A stretch of 64,000 nt of DNA from Sedimenticola hydrogenitrophicus (GCF_029017505.1 NZ_JAQGEI010000028.1:1-64000); one strand, 5' to 3'. Shown: positions 25,466 to 35,109, counted from the first letter of the stretch. Numbers and translations are program-made. Notes: a model not told the origin generated them from the letters alone.

Positions 25466-25566
25466 TCGCCGGACATCGCCCTATCCGGTGATTTGGATCA
25501 ACCCAATGACCGCTATCCTTTGCCATAGTGATAGATGAGAGAAAATTCCATCGGAGGGATCGAACC

Positions 25567-25845
25567 ATGTTGACCCTTGAAGATTGCCTCGGCCTGTGCG
25601 AACTGGATGAGAACGAGATCATGGCTATTGCCGAGCATGAACATGTCCCCGAAATCGTTGCCCTCGAAATGGCCCAGTACCTGGTCCATCTGCCGGAAGG
25701 GACCGTGGTCATCAAGCGCATGATACTGGATGATATTCAACACGCCCGGGAGAACGACAACCTGGCTCACGCGGAGGCGCTGCAAAACGCGCTGAGACAT
25801 TTTATCGACACCCATCCGGAGTCCAGACCGCTGCGGCATGACTGA
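25567..25845 (+). CDS. Small conserved protein of unknown function
   Basis: This 92-residue protein is acidic, mostly helical and soluble (LTLEDCLGLCELDENEI start), with no signal or membrane segment. A good ribosome binding site (GGAGGG, 25552-25557) sets the start. It is 101 bp downstream of moaA on the same strand and converges on the sortase gene. I do not recognise a named family, although the N-terminal motif LxLxDCLGLCELxExEIxAI looks like a conserved gammaproteobacterial protein. No function is proposed. Confidence 0.7.
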   Translation: MLTLEDCLGLCELDENEIMAIAEHEHVPEIVALEMAQYLVHLPEGTVVIKRMILDDIQHARENDNLAHAEALQNALRHFIDTHPESRPLRHD

Positions 25846-25854
25846 TCCTGGCAG

Positions 25855-26508
25855 TTACAGATAAACCCTGCGCCCGCCGGTCGAGGTAGCAGCCGGAGCC
25901 GGCGGTATCGCCCCGCCACCCAGCACCGGGATGGCACGGATAACAAAGCGCTCCGGCCCGCCCGGGGTCAGGGCATCGAAGGGGTAACAGGTGATCAGCG
26001 TCAGCAGGGTCTGCCCCTGTTCGAGCAGCCAGAGATCGGACTGGTCATGCACTTCGGCGCTCACCACCGCATACATCAGCCCCTCGCCATTCGCCGGGGT
26101 CAGCTCCAGGCGGTCGCCCGGCCGCAGATCGCGGAGAAAGCGGAAATGGGTATCCCGATGCCCGCTGATCACGCTGTTCCCCGCCTGCCCGGGAAGGGCG
26201 GTGCCCGGGAGATGACCCGGACCGAAGGCCAGGGTGCGACCGCTGGCGCCGGACAGCACCACCTGATCGACCGCCAGCCGCGGCACCCGCAGTCTGGCCA
26301 GCGGCCAGGTATCGGCCCAGGGCCAGGGGCGTATCCGCTCCCCGCCCGCCTGGGTGGTCTGCCAAGCCGACTGCAGCAGATACTGGGCCAGCCACGCCTT
26401 GGCCTGGATATACCCGCCCGCGGCGACCTGCCAGCTGCCACCCAGGATCAACAGCGCCGCCAGCAGCCGACGCAGATGAACCCCGGGCTCAACCCGGCGC
26501 CACTTCAT
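25855..26508 (-). CDS. Proteobacterial class (GN-type) sortase
   Basis: This 217-residue sortase has an N-terminal membrane anchor (about 10-32), the catalytic histidine in VISGHRDTHF (about 118), the catalytic cysteine in TLITCYPF (about 179) and the arginine in ERFVIRA (about 194). Gram-negative sortases of this type act on a single dedicated substrate, encoded here immediately upstream with an ATGA overlap. The target would be joined by transpeptidation at LPQTA in the neighbouring protein. Outside the active-site region the sequence is typical of the proteobacterial dedicated sortase system. Confidence 0.92.
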   Translation of the reverse strand: MKWRRVEPGVHLRRLLAALLILGGSWQVAAGGYIQAKAWLAQYLLQSAWQTTQAGGERIRPWPWADTWPLARLRVPRLAVDQVVLSGASGRTLAFGPGHLPGTALPGQAGNSVISGHRDTHFRFLRDLRPGDRLELTPANGEGLMYAVVSAEVHDQSDLWLLEQGQTLLTLITCYPFDALTPGGPERFVIRAIPVLGGGAIPPAPAATSTGGRRVYL

Positions 26509-28706
26509 ACCCGCCTCCCGCGGGCGCTGGCGTTATCCATGCCGGGCACCAGACCGGGCCGGAGGGTGGACCAGCGGGAGATCAGCAGGCCACCGATCAG
26601 CAGCAGCGTGCCCAGCAGCAGATTCCACTGCGATGCGGTCGCGGTCTGCGGCAGACTGCCGAACACCTTGGTCGCGCTCCAGCCCTTGGGCAGATTGGTC
26701 GGCAGCGCCTTGCTGCTCAGCCCCTGGTCTGCCGGCCTGGACGGCGTCTTGTCCACGGCCACCAGACTGGTGTAGCGGCTGACCAGCCGATGCAGCAGCG
26801 CCACATCCAGGACCGCCTGGCGTATCCCGGCCTCGGCCTCGCCCTGGGCCATGCGGTCCATCAGATCGGCGATCTTGCGACGTGCCCAGAGCTGATGCAC
26901 CCCGGCGCGGGCCGCGCCGCCCCGCAGGGTCACCTGCTGCCGCCAGGGGGTGCCGGCGGCATCCCCGGTCAGTTCCAAAGGCAACCCGGCCCCAGCCATC
27001 TTCGCCGCCGCCATCTTCAACGCCACCAGGACCGGCTCACCCTGATAGAGATCGGGTATCCGCGCCGGCCACATCTCCACCGCTTGATCTTGCGGCCAAC
27101 GGATCTCGATGTCGGTCAGGCGCGGGGTTTCCAGGCGGGCAAACAGGGCCGCCATCTTCTCGGCCACCTCCGCCACCTTGCCGATATAGGTGAAGGTGCC
27201 GCGGCCGAATTGGGCCGCCCGGGTCATGAAGAAGCTGTTCGGCGCCGAGCCGATCCCCACCGTGAACAGCCGGCTGTCGCCGAGCTGCCGGTGAATCAGG
27301 CCGAACAGCGCCTGCTCGTTGCCCACGCTGCCGTCGGTGAGAAAGACAATCTGCCGCAACACCCCCTGCTCAGCCTGCTGTCCCAGCGCCAGTTGCAGGG
27401 CCGGCAACATCTCGGTCCCGCCGTCGGCCGTCAGGCCCTCGACATACTGCCGGGCGAGCCGCAGGTTGCCGGGGGCGGCAGCCACCGCGCGGGGAAACAG
27501 CGCCGAGGTACGGTGGTTGAACTGGATGACATTGAACCGGTCGGCCGGATCGAGCCGCTGCAGGGCCAGCTGGAGGGCGGCGCGGGCCTGGATGATGGAG
27601 TCGCCGTGCATCGAACCCGAGGTATCGATCACATAGATCACCTCTCGCGGTACGCGGGGTGCCGTGGCGGTGAGGGCCGGCGGCATCAGCATCAGCAGTG
27701 CATATTCGTCGCCCTGCCAGGATTCATTGAACAGCGCCGCCCGCGGGGCATCTCCGGGCTCGGGCACCCAGAGCAGTTCAAAATCGCGATCCGCCGGCAC
27801 ATCCGCGGCCTGCAGGGTCAGGTGATGGATAGCCTGGGCGTCGCTCTCGATCCGCATCGGATGGTAGACACTCTCCAGGCGTGACAGCGGCATGCCGGCA
27901 TCGAGGCGGATGCCGATGCTCACCGGGTTGACCGGACCTTCCCGCGGGTCCACCACCGGGGGCGTGATCCGGGAGGCGTCGGGTACCGCCACGGTGTCCC
28001 TGGCCCAACCGGTGCCCTGAAACGCCGTCACCTCGGCTGCCTCGACCACTTCACCCGGAATATAGCGGGGCGCCACCACCAGCGGGAAGCGCAGCCGGAA
28101 CTCGCCCTGCCGGTAGGCGACCGTCTGCTGATACTCGATCTCCACCTGCACAGTTTCCCCGGGAGCGATATTGGCCACCGCGGTGGTAAAGATATTGGGT
28201 CGCTCCTGGCTCAGCAGGCTCGCCTTCCGGCCCGACCGTTTGGCCGCCTCGTAGGTTTTCCGGGCCGCCTCCTTCTCCTGGATCTCACCCTCGATCAGGC
28301 GCTCGCCGATGCGCAGGCGCATCCGGTCGACCGCCGCATCCTCGGGCAGGGGAAACACATAGGTGCCCTCCACCCATTCGGTCCCGGGATTGCGGAAGCG
28401 CTGTCGCACCGTCACCCGCGCCAGCATGCCGCCGACCTGCATCTGCACATCGGTATGCAGCAGCGGCGCATCCACCGCCACCCCGCCACTAGCCAGCCTG
28501 AGCAGCAGACTGCCACGGCGCACCTGGTCCGGATCGAGCGGCATCGATGGCGCTTCGACGGGTGACTCCGCCGCCGCTACCGGGGGGATGAAGATAAACA
28601 CCAGCAGCCCCAGCAGCAGCGCCGTGACGACACCTGCCAGCAGCGAGGCCAGGGAGGTGAACCACATATCCCGTCCCAGATGATTAACCGTTTTTTGCCT
28701 TGCCAT
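26505..28706 (-). CDS. Dedicated sortase substrate with VIT and VWA domains
   Basis: This 733-residue exported protein has an N-terminal membrane/signal segment (about 16-43), a VIT domain (about 65-200), a VWA domain with MIDAS DTSGSMHG (about 360), and a C-terminal sorting signal: LPQTA (about 680), a hydrophobic helix and a basic tail (SARGRRV). This is the architecture of the marine proteobacterial sortase target family. ATG 28706 follows a strong GGAGGAG site; an in-frame extension of 12 residues lacks one. It overlaps the sortase gene (ATGA). VWA domains usually mediate protein or surface adhesion; the role here is unknown. Confidence 0.92.
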   Translation of the reverse strand: MARQKTVNHLGRDMWFTSLASLLAGVVTALLLGLLVFIFIPPVAAAESPVEAPSMPLDPDQVRRGSLLLRLASGGVAVDAPLLHTDVQMQVGGMLARVTVRQRFRNPGTEWVEGTYVFPLPEDAAVDRMRLRIGERLIEGEIQEKEAARKTYEAAKRSGRKASLLSQERPNIFTTAVANIAPGETVQVEIEYQQTVAYRQGEFRLRFPLVVAPRYIPGEVVEAAEVTAFQGTGWARDTVAVPDASRITPPVVDPREGPVNPVSIGIRLDAGMPLSRLESVYHPMRIESDAQAIHHLTLQAADVPADRDFELLWVPEPGDAPRAALFNESWQGDEYALLMLMPPALTATAPRVPREVIYVIDTSGSMHGDSIIQARAALQLALQRLDPADRFNVIQFNHRTSALFPRAVAAAPGNLRLARQYVEGLTADGGTEMLPALQLALGQQAEQGVLRQIVFLTDGSVGNEQALFGLIHRQLGDSRLFTVGIGSAPNSFFMTRAAQFGRGTFTYIGKVAEVAEKMAALFARLETPRLTDIEIRWPQDQAVEMWPARIPDLYQGEPVLVALKMAAAKMAGAGLPLELTGDAAGTPWRQQVTLRGGAARAGVHQLWARRKIADLMDRMAQGEAEAGIRQAVLDVALLHRLVSRYTSLVAVDKTPSRPADQGLSSKALPTNLPKGWSATKVFGSLPQTATASQWNLLLGTLLLIGGLLISRWSTLRPGLVPGMDNASARGRRV

Positions 28707-28844
28707 GACGCTCCTCCTGGGTTTTCTTTTCGTGATGGTCATAACCGGCCCGGGGAACCGGGCACAGTCGGTACAGTTCCCGGCTCATCGCCTCCGGGGA
28801 ACAGTAGATAAACTGTTCGCTCAAGGGCTGGATGCGGCGGTTCA

Positions 28845-29594
28845 TTACGCCGCCGCCCCGACGCTGAAGCGGATCACCACCTGGCGGTCATAACCCAGCC
28901 CCTCGCGGTCAGCGGCGGGATAGCGGGCCGCGGCTTCCCCGTGCGCCTGGCGGACAATGCGTCCGCTCGCCACGCCATGCCGGAGCAGCTGTTCCACCAC
29001 CGCCTGGGCGCGCGCCTGGCTCAGCGCCCGGTTGCCGTCTTCGGTTCCGCGACGGTCCGCATAGGCGTGCACCTCGATGCCCAGCCCGGCCAGGCTCCGC
29101 AGCGCCACCGCCAGTCGTTCCAGGGCGAGTCGATCATCCGCTTCTATTACACTCTGCCCGGTGCGGAAATGGAGGCGATAGACGAAGCCGCCGGCGATGG
29201 CCTCCAGCTGCTGCCTGCCCCGCCACTCCGCCGACTCCAGCCGTTGCGCGAGTTGCCGCTGGCGACCGGCCTCCGCCTGGCGCAGCCGCTCCAGGCGCGC
29301 CACCTCCTGCCGCGCGCTGTGCAGGTCGGATTCCAGTCCCGCACTGCGTCCCGCCAGCACACCGCCAACGGCACCGACAATAAAGCCTGGCGGCCCGGCC
29401 AGCAGCGCACCGGCAACCGCCCCGATCCCGGCCCCCTGCCACTCCCCCGGGTAGCGGGTTTCGCTACCCGCCGCAGCGCCACCCCGCCACTGCTCCAGGC
29501 CCCCATCCACCGTCCGCCCCGGCGACTGATAGGCATGGGCGTTGCCGGACAGCATCGCGCCGGCCAGCAGGGAAAAAAGTACACTTCGGTTCAT
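28845..29594 (-). CDS. pdsO: PdsO, sortase-associated OmpA-like protein
   Basis: This 249-residue exported protein has a signal peptide (residues 1 to about 22), a glycine-zipper segment (GAGIGAVAGALLAGPPG, about 53-69), a coiled coil (about 85-130) and a C-terminal OmpA-like peptidoglycan-binding domain (ALSQARAQAVVEQLL, about 191-205). It matches PdsO of the proteobacterial dedicated sortase system and is 138 bp upstream of the target gene. It probably anchors the system to peptidoglycan or the outer membrane. ATG 29594 follows CAGGAG; the upstream extension of the frame is not supported. Confidence 0.88.
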   Translation of the reverse strand: MNRSVLFSLLAGAMLSGNAHAYQSPGRTVDGGLEQWRGGAAAGSETRYPGEWQGAGIGAVAGALLAGPPGFIVGAVGGVLAGRSAGLESDLHSARQEVARLERLRQAEAGRQRQLAQRLESAEWRGRQQLEAIAGGFVYRLHFRTGQSVIEADDRLALERLAVALRSLAGLGIEVHAYADRRGTEDGNRALSQARAQAVVEQLLRHGVASGRIVRQAHGEAAARYPAADREGLGYDRQVVIRFSVGAAA

Positions 29595-29918
29595 CGCTTG
29601 CTCCTGTTTGATCCAGCGCACCATCCCTGGTAAGGCAGTCATCCTGACTTGCGCCGGTTGCCTGTTGTGTTGCGGACATTAAACGGGAGCCGGGTGGCAG
29701 GGGGATTTCATTGAACGGGCAATCCGCTGTCAGAATCGGGCGGAATTGTGGCAATTTGTCCGAACAGTCCCGGGCAACTGGTACAAATCGGCCCAGTTCC
29801 ACGACGGGGTTTTCCATGAATCGGGCTGGAACAGGCAACAAACTACCGTTAGGAGTCGGTCCCGGGTGGTGCAGGGCGGTGCGGTACGAATTTTGCCTGA
29901 TATCGAAGGACTCACCCC
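29595..29918. other. Divergent intergenic region between pdsO and the HTH/PBP regulator
   Basis: No gene or repeat of the families seen elsewhere is recognised here. The region must hold the promoters of pdsO (leftward) and of the regulator (rightward). No -35/-10 pair or operator stands out well enough to annotate. Confidence 0.4.
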
Positions 29919-30854
29919 ATGGAGACAGGGAATTCATTGATGGCTGCCGTGACGTCACCCCACAACGATGTATTCATGAGCGTCAAACAGGTGGCCGAGT
30001 ACCTGCACCTGAATGAGAAAAAGATCTATTCGCTGATCAACGAAGGCGGTATCCCCGCCACCAAGATCACCGGCAAATGGATGTTTCCACGCGAACTGGT
30101 GGACCGCTGGATGCTGGACTCCACCCATGGCGGCCTGCTCAGCGATCGCCTGGTGATTTCCGGCGGCGAGGACCCTCTGCTCTACCACCTGATCCAGGAG
30201 TTCGCCCGGGAGTCGGGAGCCCACGCCCTGATCAGCTATACGCCCACCAGCACCCGGCTGGGGCTGGATCTGTTGCAGGCCAACCGGGTGGACGCCGCCG
30301 GCATTCACTGGGGACCGGAAGCGGAGAGTCACGTGCGCCATCCGGCACTGCTGAGCCAGTACTCGCAACATCGCCAGTGGGTGCTGATCCGCGCCTTCAA
30401 ACGGGAACAGGGACTGGTAATCCGTCGGGAGCTTGCCGAGCGGCTCGATAACCCGCGTCAGCTGTTCAATCCCGGACACCGCTGGGTGCTGCGCCAGACC
30501 GGGTCGGGGGCGCAGCGTTTCCTGCTGGAGCTGTTGAGTCACTACGGGATCAACAAGGATCAGTTGAACGGGGCGCTTACCGCGCTGTCCGAGCGCCAAG
30601 CCGCCGCCGCGATCGCCATGCAGCGGGCCGATATCGCACCCGGTACCCGGGCCAGCGCAACCGAATATGGCATGGGATTCATCCCCTTCGGCTGGGTTTC
30701 ATTCGATCTGGCGCTGCCCCGGGCGATCTGGTTCAGGCGGCTGTTTCAGGATCTCCTGGCGCGGCTGAAATCCCAACCCTGCCAGGCCATGGCGGATATC
30801 TTGAACGGCTACGATCTGGAGGGTGCCGGTGAGCTGGTCTGGGGGGATGAGTAG
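29919..30854 (+). CDS. One-component regulator: excisionase-type HTH fused to a PBP-like domain
   Basis: This 311-residue protein has an N-terminal MerR/excisionase-type helix-turn-helix (MSVKQVAEYLHLNEKKIYSL from about residue 20, then INEGGIPATKITGKWMFPRE) followed by a PBP-like ligand domain (about 80-295). Proteins of this kind are often associated with molybdate, tungstate or redox-enzyme genes; the ligand is not known. GAAGGA precedes ATG 29919, but ATG at 29940 is possible. The 82-residue convergent gene ends downstream. It may control the adjacent sortase or cofactor genes. Confidence 0.8.
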   Translation: METGNSLMAAVTSPHNDVFMSVKQVAEYLHLNEKKIYSLINEGGIPATKITGKWMFPRELVDRWMLDSTHGGLLSDRLVISGGEDPLLYHLIQEFARESGAHALISYTPTSTRLGLDLLQANRVDAAGIHWGPEAESHVRHPALLSQYSQHRQWVLIRAFKREQGLVIRRELAERLDNPRQLFNPGHRWVLRQTGSGAQRFLLELLSHYGINKDQLNGALTALSERQAAAAIAMQRADIAPGTRASATEYGMGFIPFGWVSFDLALPRAIWFRRLFQDLLARLKSQPCQAMADILNGYDLEGAGELVWGDE

Positions 30855-30877
30855 AGCGACCGGGGAGGAAGGTAGCG

Positions 30878-31126
30878 CTATTCGGGAGCGTTGAGCCCCT
30901 TCAAGGCGATGCCCAGACGCTCGCCTTCAAGGTACTGGAAACAGCGGGTACTCCACTCATCCACTGTGATGGTGCCATCGGCCAGCATGGCGGAGACCAC
31001 CAGCCCCCACTGGATCAGATAAGCATTCTTTTCCAGCAGCCGGGTGTGCTGATCCAGTATCTCCCGACGCTGCTTGTCCAGCTTCTCGAGCTCCTGCTCA
31101 ATGAATAAACCGTGCTCATCTGTCAT
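30878..31126 (-). CDS. Small conserved hypothetical protein
   Basis: This 82-residue protein is soluble and helical, with an N-terminal coiled coil (IEQELEKLDKQRREILDQH) and the segment GTITVDEWSTRCFQYLEG. No domain is recognised. It is preceded by GGGTGGCG and ends close to the convergent HTH/PBP gene. The reading frame has the codon character of its neighbours, so it is probably real. Confidence 0.6.
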   Translation of the reverse strand: MTDEHGLFIEQELEKLDKQRREILDQHTRLLEKNAYLIQWGLVVSAMLADGTITVDEWSTRCFQYLEGERLGIALKGLNAPE

Positions 31127-31361
31127 AACGCCACCCTTGTTCGATCAGTTTCGTGGTATCCGCTGCCGGGATCATATCCCGGTACCCCACCCCGCGCCTA
31201 CTCTCCACGGGAGGATTGCGGCGAATATCCTATAAAAACTATAGCTTAACGCCGATTCGAGCCCGATTCTCCGGGCTTTCCGCAGCAGCTCAGCGTTGCT
31301 TGAGACGGGTCGCAGGGTGGGTTAGCCGCGCAAAGGCACACGGTACTGATTCGCCCGGTTC

Positions 31362-33452
31362 CTAGAGCAGGGCATGCAACTGCTCCTCGATGGTCTCTTC
31401 ATCGCTCGCCATGACCGGCTCGCTCAACAGCCAGACGCAGAAGCAGGCGCCCTCGCCCGGGCTCGATGTGACGGTGATATTGCCGCCGTAGCGCCGGATC
31501 AGGCCGTAACTGACCGAGAGGCCGAGGCCGCTGCCCTCGCCCTCGCGCTTGGTGCTGAAAAAGGGATTGAAGACCCGGCCGATCGCCTCGTCATCCATCC
31601 CCATGCCATTGTCCTGGACCCGGATGACCACCCCCTGCCCCTTCCAGTCGCGAGTGCTGATCTCGATCTCGCCACCCCCGGCAGGAAGGGCATGGACCGC
31701 ATTCACCACCAGATTGACAATGACCTGCTGCAGCTCCTGTTCGTTGATCTCCACGCTAACTGTCGCCTGCAACGACAGGTTGATGACGAACTCCCGCTGC
31801 TTGCGCAGATGCCTGACCAGTGCCAGGGTGTGCTCGACCACGCCGTTAACGTCCACCTGGGCCAGGTAACCGGCATACTCGTCGGGACGCGCATACTGCA
31901 GCAGATTGTTGACGATATCCTTGATCCGGTAGATCTGCTCCATCACCAGGCGGATCTCCTGCTCCACCGGTTTGATGGCCGGTCCGAGCTCGGCTGTGAT
32001 CAGATCCAGATTGCCGAGCATCACCGCGGCCGGGTTGTTGATCTCGTGGGCCACCCCGGCGGTGAGTTCCCCCAGCGCCGCCAGTTTCTCCGCCACCACC
32101 AGCTGCTGGCGCGTCTCCCGCAGGGCGCGGATGGTGCGTTGCAGGTCCTGGTTCTTGCTCTGCAGTTCGGCGGTGCGCTCTTCGACTTTGTGTTCCAGCT
32201 GGTCGGCCCAGGCCTGGATCTGCCGGCTGCGCTCCGCCAGCAGGTCCAGCATCGCATCGAACTCGCGCGCCAGCTCGCCGATCTCGTCGCGCGAGGCGAG
32301 CGCACCGACCCGCCGCGCACCCCCCGCGCGGGTGGCCCGGACCACCTGGCTCATCTTCTCCAGCGGCTTGAATATCGACTTGGCCCCCACCACCGCCAGC
32401 AGCGAGGAGATCCCCATCAGCAGCAGAAACAGCAGCACCAGCATCCCCAGCGCCCGCCACAGTGCCGTTCGGAACGGCTCCTCCAGAAACCCGGCATAGA
32501 GCATGCCGACCCGTTGACCGTGCACGTCCTCGATCGGCTCATAGGCCGAGAGATACCAGTCGTTGACCACGAAGGCGCTGTCGATCCACACCTCGCCCCG
32601 GTCCAGCACCTGGCTGCGCACCTCGTTGGAGACCCGGGTACCCAGTGCCCGCTCTCCCGGACGCAGCGGCACATTGGTGGTGATGCGCACATCATCGAGA
32701 AACACGGTCACCGTGCCGATACTCCCCTCCGGCAGGCTCCCGGGCCCATACACCAGGTCACGAATGGTATCGACAAAGGCGAAATTCCCGTTCAGGGAGA
32801 CCGCCCCCTCCACCACCGCCACCAGCCGGCCCTGGGTATCCGCCACCGGGTGCAGCGCGCGGATCATCATCGCCCGGTCTTCGGTGTTTCTGCGCGTGGG
32901 TCGGGCCTTGTCGGTGTCGATCAGCGGCAGCCGGTAGTGCCGCGCCAGCACGGGGGATATCCGTTCCAGCTCGGCCTGGTCGAAAATCTCCACCGCCACC
33001 CGAGGCTCGCCACTCAGCGCCGCCACCAGGGACGGGGACGACTTTGCCGGCACCGGGCCGTCCGCCGGACCGCCATACAGGTTACCGCGACGATCCAGCA
33101 GACGCAGGTAGCTAAATCCCGCCGACCGTTTCAGTGCCGCCAGCTGGGCCTGGACCGCGTCGAGTTGTTGCGCCTCCAGGGCGGTGCGGAAGGCGTAGGA
33201 TTCGGTCAGCCGCCCCAGCTGGGCCAGATAATCCTCGCGGATGCGGCGAAAAATATCATGGGAGACCGAAAGATCCGTGTTCACCTTGAGATAAAGCTGA
33301 GCGTAAGTGGTGCTGGCCCCCCAGTAGATGGCCAGCACCAGCGCAATCGGCATGATCAGCACGATCGGGAACAGCACCAGGGTCAGCAGCTTGTAACGCA
33401 ACGTCCCCTGGATCCGCGCGATCACTTTTAAAAACAGATTCGGTTTCCCCAT
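31362..33452 (-). CDS. Sensor histidine kinase with periplasmic cache-type sensor
   Basis: This 696-residue sensor has TM1 (about 22-44), a large periplasmic domain with cache-like segments (about 45-345; YLSAYEPIEDVHGQRVGML near 310-328), TM2 (about 347-370), HAMP, a coiled coil, HisKA with phospho-accepting GVAHEINNPAA (about 465) and HATPase_c with GSGLGLSVSYGLIRRYGG (about 643). It pairs with the sigma-54-type regulator encoded immediately upstream. The open frame continues past 33452 only through a dispersed repeat, so the ATG at 33452 is preferred. The inducer is unknown. Confidence 0.88.
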   Translation of the reverse strand: MGKPNLFLKVIARIQGTLRYKLLTLVLFPIVLIMPIALVLAIYWGASTTYAQLYLKVNTDLSVSHDIFRRIREDYLAQLGRLTESYAFRTALEAQQLDAVQAQLAALKRSAGFSYLRLLDRRGNLYGGPADGPVPAKSSPSLVAALSGEPRVAVEIFDQAELERISPVLARHYRLPLIDTDKARPTRRNTEDRAMMIRALHPVADTQGRLVAVVEGAVSLNGNFAFVDTIRDLVYGPGSLPEGSIGTVTVFLDDVRITTNVPLRPGERALGTRVSNEVRSQVLDRGEVWIDSAFVVNDWYLSAYEPIEDVHGQRVGMLYAGFLEEPFRTALWRALGMLVLLFLLLMGISSLLAVVGAKSIFKPLEKMSQVVRATRAGGARRVGALASRDEIGELAREFDAMLDLLAERSRQIQAWADQLEHKVEERTAELQSKNQDLQRTIRALRETRQQLVVAEKLAALGELTAGVAHEINNPAAVMLGNLDLITAELGPAIKPVEQEIRLVMEQIYRIKDIVNNLLQYARPDEYAGYLAQVDVNGVVEHTLALVRHLRKQREFVINLSLQATVSVEINEQELQQVIVNLVVNAVHALPAGGGEIEISTRDWKGQGVVIRVQDNGMGMDDEAIGRVFNPFFSTKREGEGSGLGLSVSYGLIRRYGGNITVTSSPGEGACFCVWLLSEPVMASDEETIEEQLHALL

Positions 33453-33482
33453 CCGCTCTGCCTTATTCTGGAAAAATAATCG

Positions 33483-33747
33483 ATCTCTACCCGAATGACA
33501 CTTACTTAAGCCAAGAACTACCGTCATCCCGGCGCAGGCCGGAGGAGTGGTGCAGGGATGCACCGTTTACGGACCTAAGGATGGCATCCAGACTGCTTAA
33601 TGGTGGTGGTATTCCTGGATTATTCGCTTCGCTCACCCTTCGGGCCGACTTTCAGTCGTTCAACGCGCTTCGCGCTTTTGTCCGGCCTGCGCCGGAATGA
33701 CGAAAATCCTGCGATTCGCTTTAAGTAAGTGCCATTCATCTCTACCC
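33483..33747. mobile_element. MITE-like palindromic element between regulator and kinase genes
   Basis: The element spans 33493-33737 (245 bp) and begins GAATGACACTTACTTAAG and ends TAAGTAAGTGCCATTC (inverted). It is flanked by an identical 10-bp direct repeat ATCTCTACCC (33483-33492 and 33738-33747). An inner inverted pair (CGTCATCCCGGCGCAGGCC at 33522-33540, complement at 33684-33702) matches the element at 15916-16069. The right direct repeat contains the TAG stop (33742-33744) of the response regulator; the left copy holds the same bases 34 nt before the kinase ATG. Confidence 0.85.
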
Positions 33748-35109
33748 CACCATCCCCCAGACCTGGATTTTCCGCTCCAGGGTCTTGCGGGAGATGCCCA
33801 GCAGCCGGGCAGCAGCGGATTTGTTGCCCCCCTCGCTCTCCAGCACCCGCAGGATATGCCGCTTCTCCACGCTCTCCAGCTGCAGATCGCCGACGGCGTC
33901 CGCCGCGGCGACCGCTTCACCGCCGGCCACCGGTTTGCCCAGACACTGGCTCGGGGTGCTGTTGAGCAGCAGGCAGCGCTCGATCACATTTTTCAGCTCG
34001 CGCACATTTCCCGGCCAGTCGTAACTGCCCAGGCAGGCCAGGTCGGTGGGCGAAAACGCCGGCGGTTCGACGCCCAGCTCAGCCGCCAGGGAGCGGCTGA
34101 AATGGTCCGTCAGCACCGGGATATCTCCCAACCGTTCCCGCAGCGACGGCATGCGGATCGAGAGCACATTCAACCGGTAGAAGAGATCCTCACGAAACGT
34201 CCCGCTACGCACCAGCTCACTCAGATCGCGGTTGGTGGCCGCGATGATCCGCACTGCCACCGGCACCTCCTTGTTGGAACCCACCGGGCGTACCGTGCGC
34301 TCTTCCAGCACCCGCAACAGATGCGCCTGCATGGAGAGCGGCATCTCGCCGATCTCATCCAGAAACAGGGTCCCCTCGTTGGCGTAGGTGAAGAGCCCCT
34401 CACGCGCCTGGTGGGCCCCGGTAAAGGCCCCCTTGATATGGCCGAACAGCTCACTCTCCAGCAACTCCGCCGAGATGGCGCTGCAATTCACCGGCACAAA
34501 ACTGCCGGGGCGGCCGCTCCACTCATGGATGGCCCGCGCCGCCAGCTCCTTGCCCGTCCCGGACTCACCCTCGATCAGCACCGTGGACGGCATGGGCGCC
34601 ACCCGCTTGATCACCTGGCAGAGATTGCGGATCAGTTCGCACTCCCCCACCATGCCCGACTTGTCGAACAGGTGATCCACCTGGCGACGCAGCACAAAGT
34701 TCTCCCGCTGCATCTTCTGGCGCTCCATGTAACGTTGCACCGAGGCCATCATCTGCTCCATACGAAAAGGCTTCATAATGAAATCCTCCGCGCCGGCGCG
34801 CAGCGCGGCGATGGCGGTCTCCAGGTCGGCATAGGCGGTCATGAAGATCACGCCGGTCGCGGCCCCCTGCTCCCGCAATTCGGCCACCCATTCGACACCG
34901 GTACGCCCCGGCAAGCGGATGTCGGCAATGATCAGATCAAAATAGCAGCGCTCATGCAGTATCTCGGCGGCGGTGGCGCTCTCCGCGGTCTCCACCAGGC
35001 CAAAATACTTCTGCAGGCCACGCTGCAGGAAACTGCGTATGCCCGGCTCATCATCCACAATCAATACCGAGGTCATGCGGGTACTTGATTCCACCTCGAG
35101 GGTATCCAT
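33742..35109 (-). CDS. NtrC-type sigma-54-dependent response regulator
   Basis: This 455-residue activator has a receiver domain with phospho-acceptor in LIIADIRLPGRTG (about residue 59), a sigma-54 AAA+ domain with Walker A GESGTGKE (about 176) and the sigma-54 contact loop GAFTGA (about 229), and a C-terminal Fis-type helix-turn-helix (GGNKSAAARLLGISRKTLER). It is the partner of the kinase encoded just downstream. ATG 35109 is favoured by GGGAGAG; in-frame alternatives lie at 35133, 35130 and 35076. A sigma-54 promoter lies 400 bp away in front of the divergent mobB gene and may be one target. Confidence 0.92.
   Translation of the reverse strand: MDTLEVESSTRMTSVLIVDDEPGIRSFLQRGLQKYFGLVETAESATAAEILHERCYFDLIIADIRLPGRTGVEWVAELREQGAATGVIFMTAYADLETAIAALRAGAEDFIMKPFRMEQMMASVQRYMERQKMQRENFVLRRQVDHLFDKSGMVGECELIRNLCQVIKRVAPMPSTVLIEGESGTGKELAARAIHEWSGRPGSFVPVNCSAISAELLESELFGHIKGAFTGAHQAREGLFTYANEGTLFLDEIGEMPLSMQAHLLRVLEERTVRPVGSNKEVPVAVRIIAATNRDLSELVRSGTFREDLFYRLNVLSIRMPSLRERLGDIPVLTDHFSRSLAAELGVEPPAFSPTDLACLGSYDWPGNVRELKNVIERCLLLNSTPSQCLGKPVAGGEAVAAADAVGDLQLESVEKRHILRVLESEGGNKSAAARLLGISRKTLERKIQVWGMVG

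Noticed and set aside
33453-33563. N-terminal extension of the sensor kinase frame by 37 codons
   Set aside because: The extension is encoded by the end of a dispersed palindromic element, so the ATG at 33452 is preferred.
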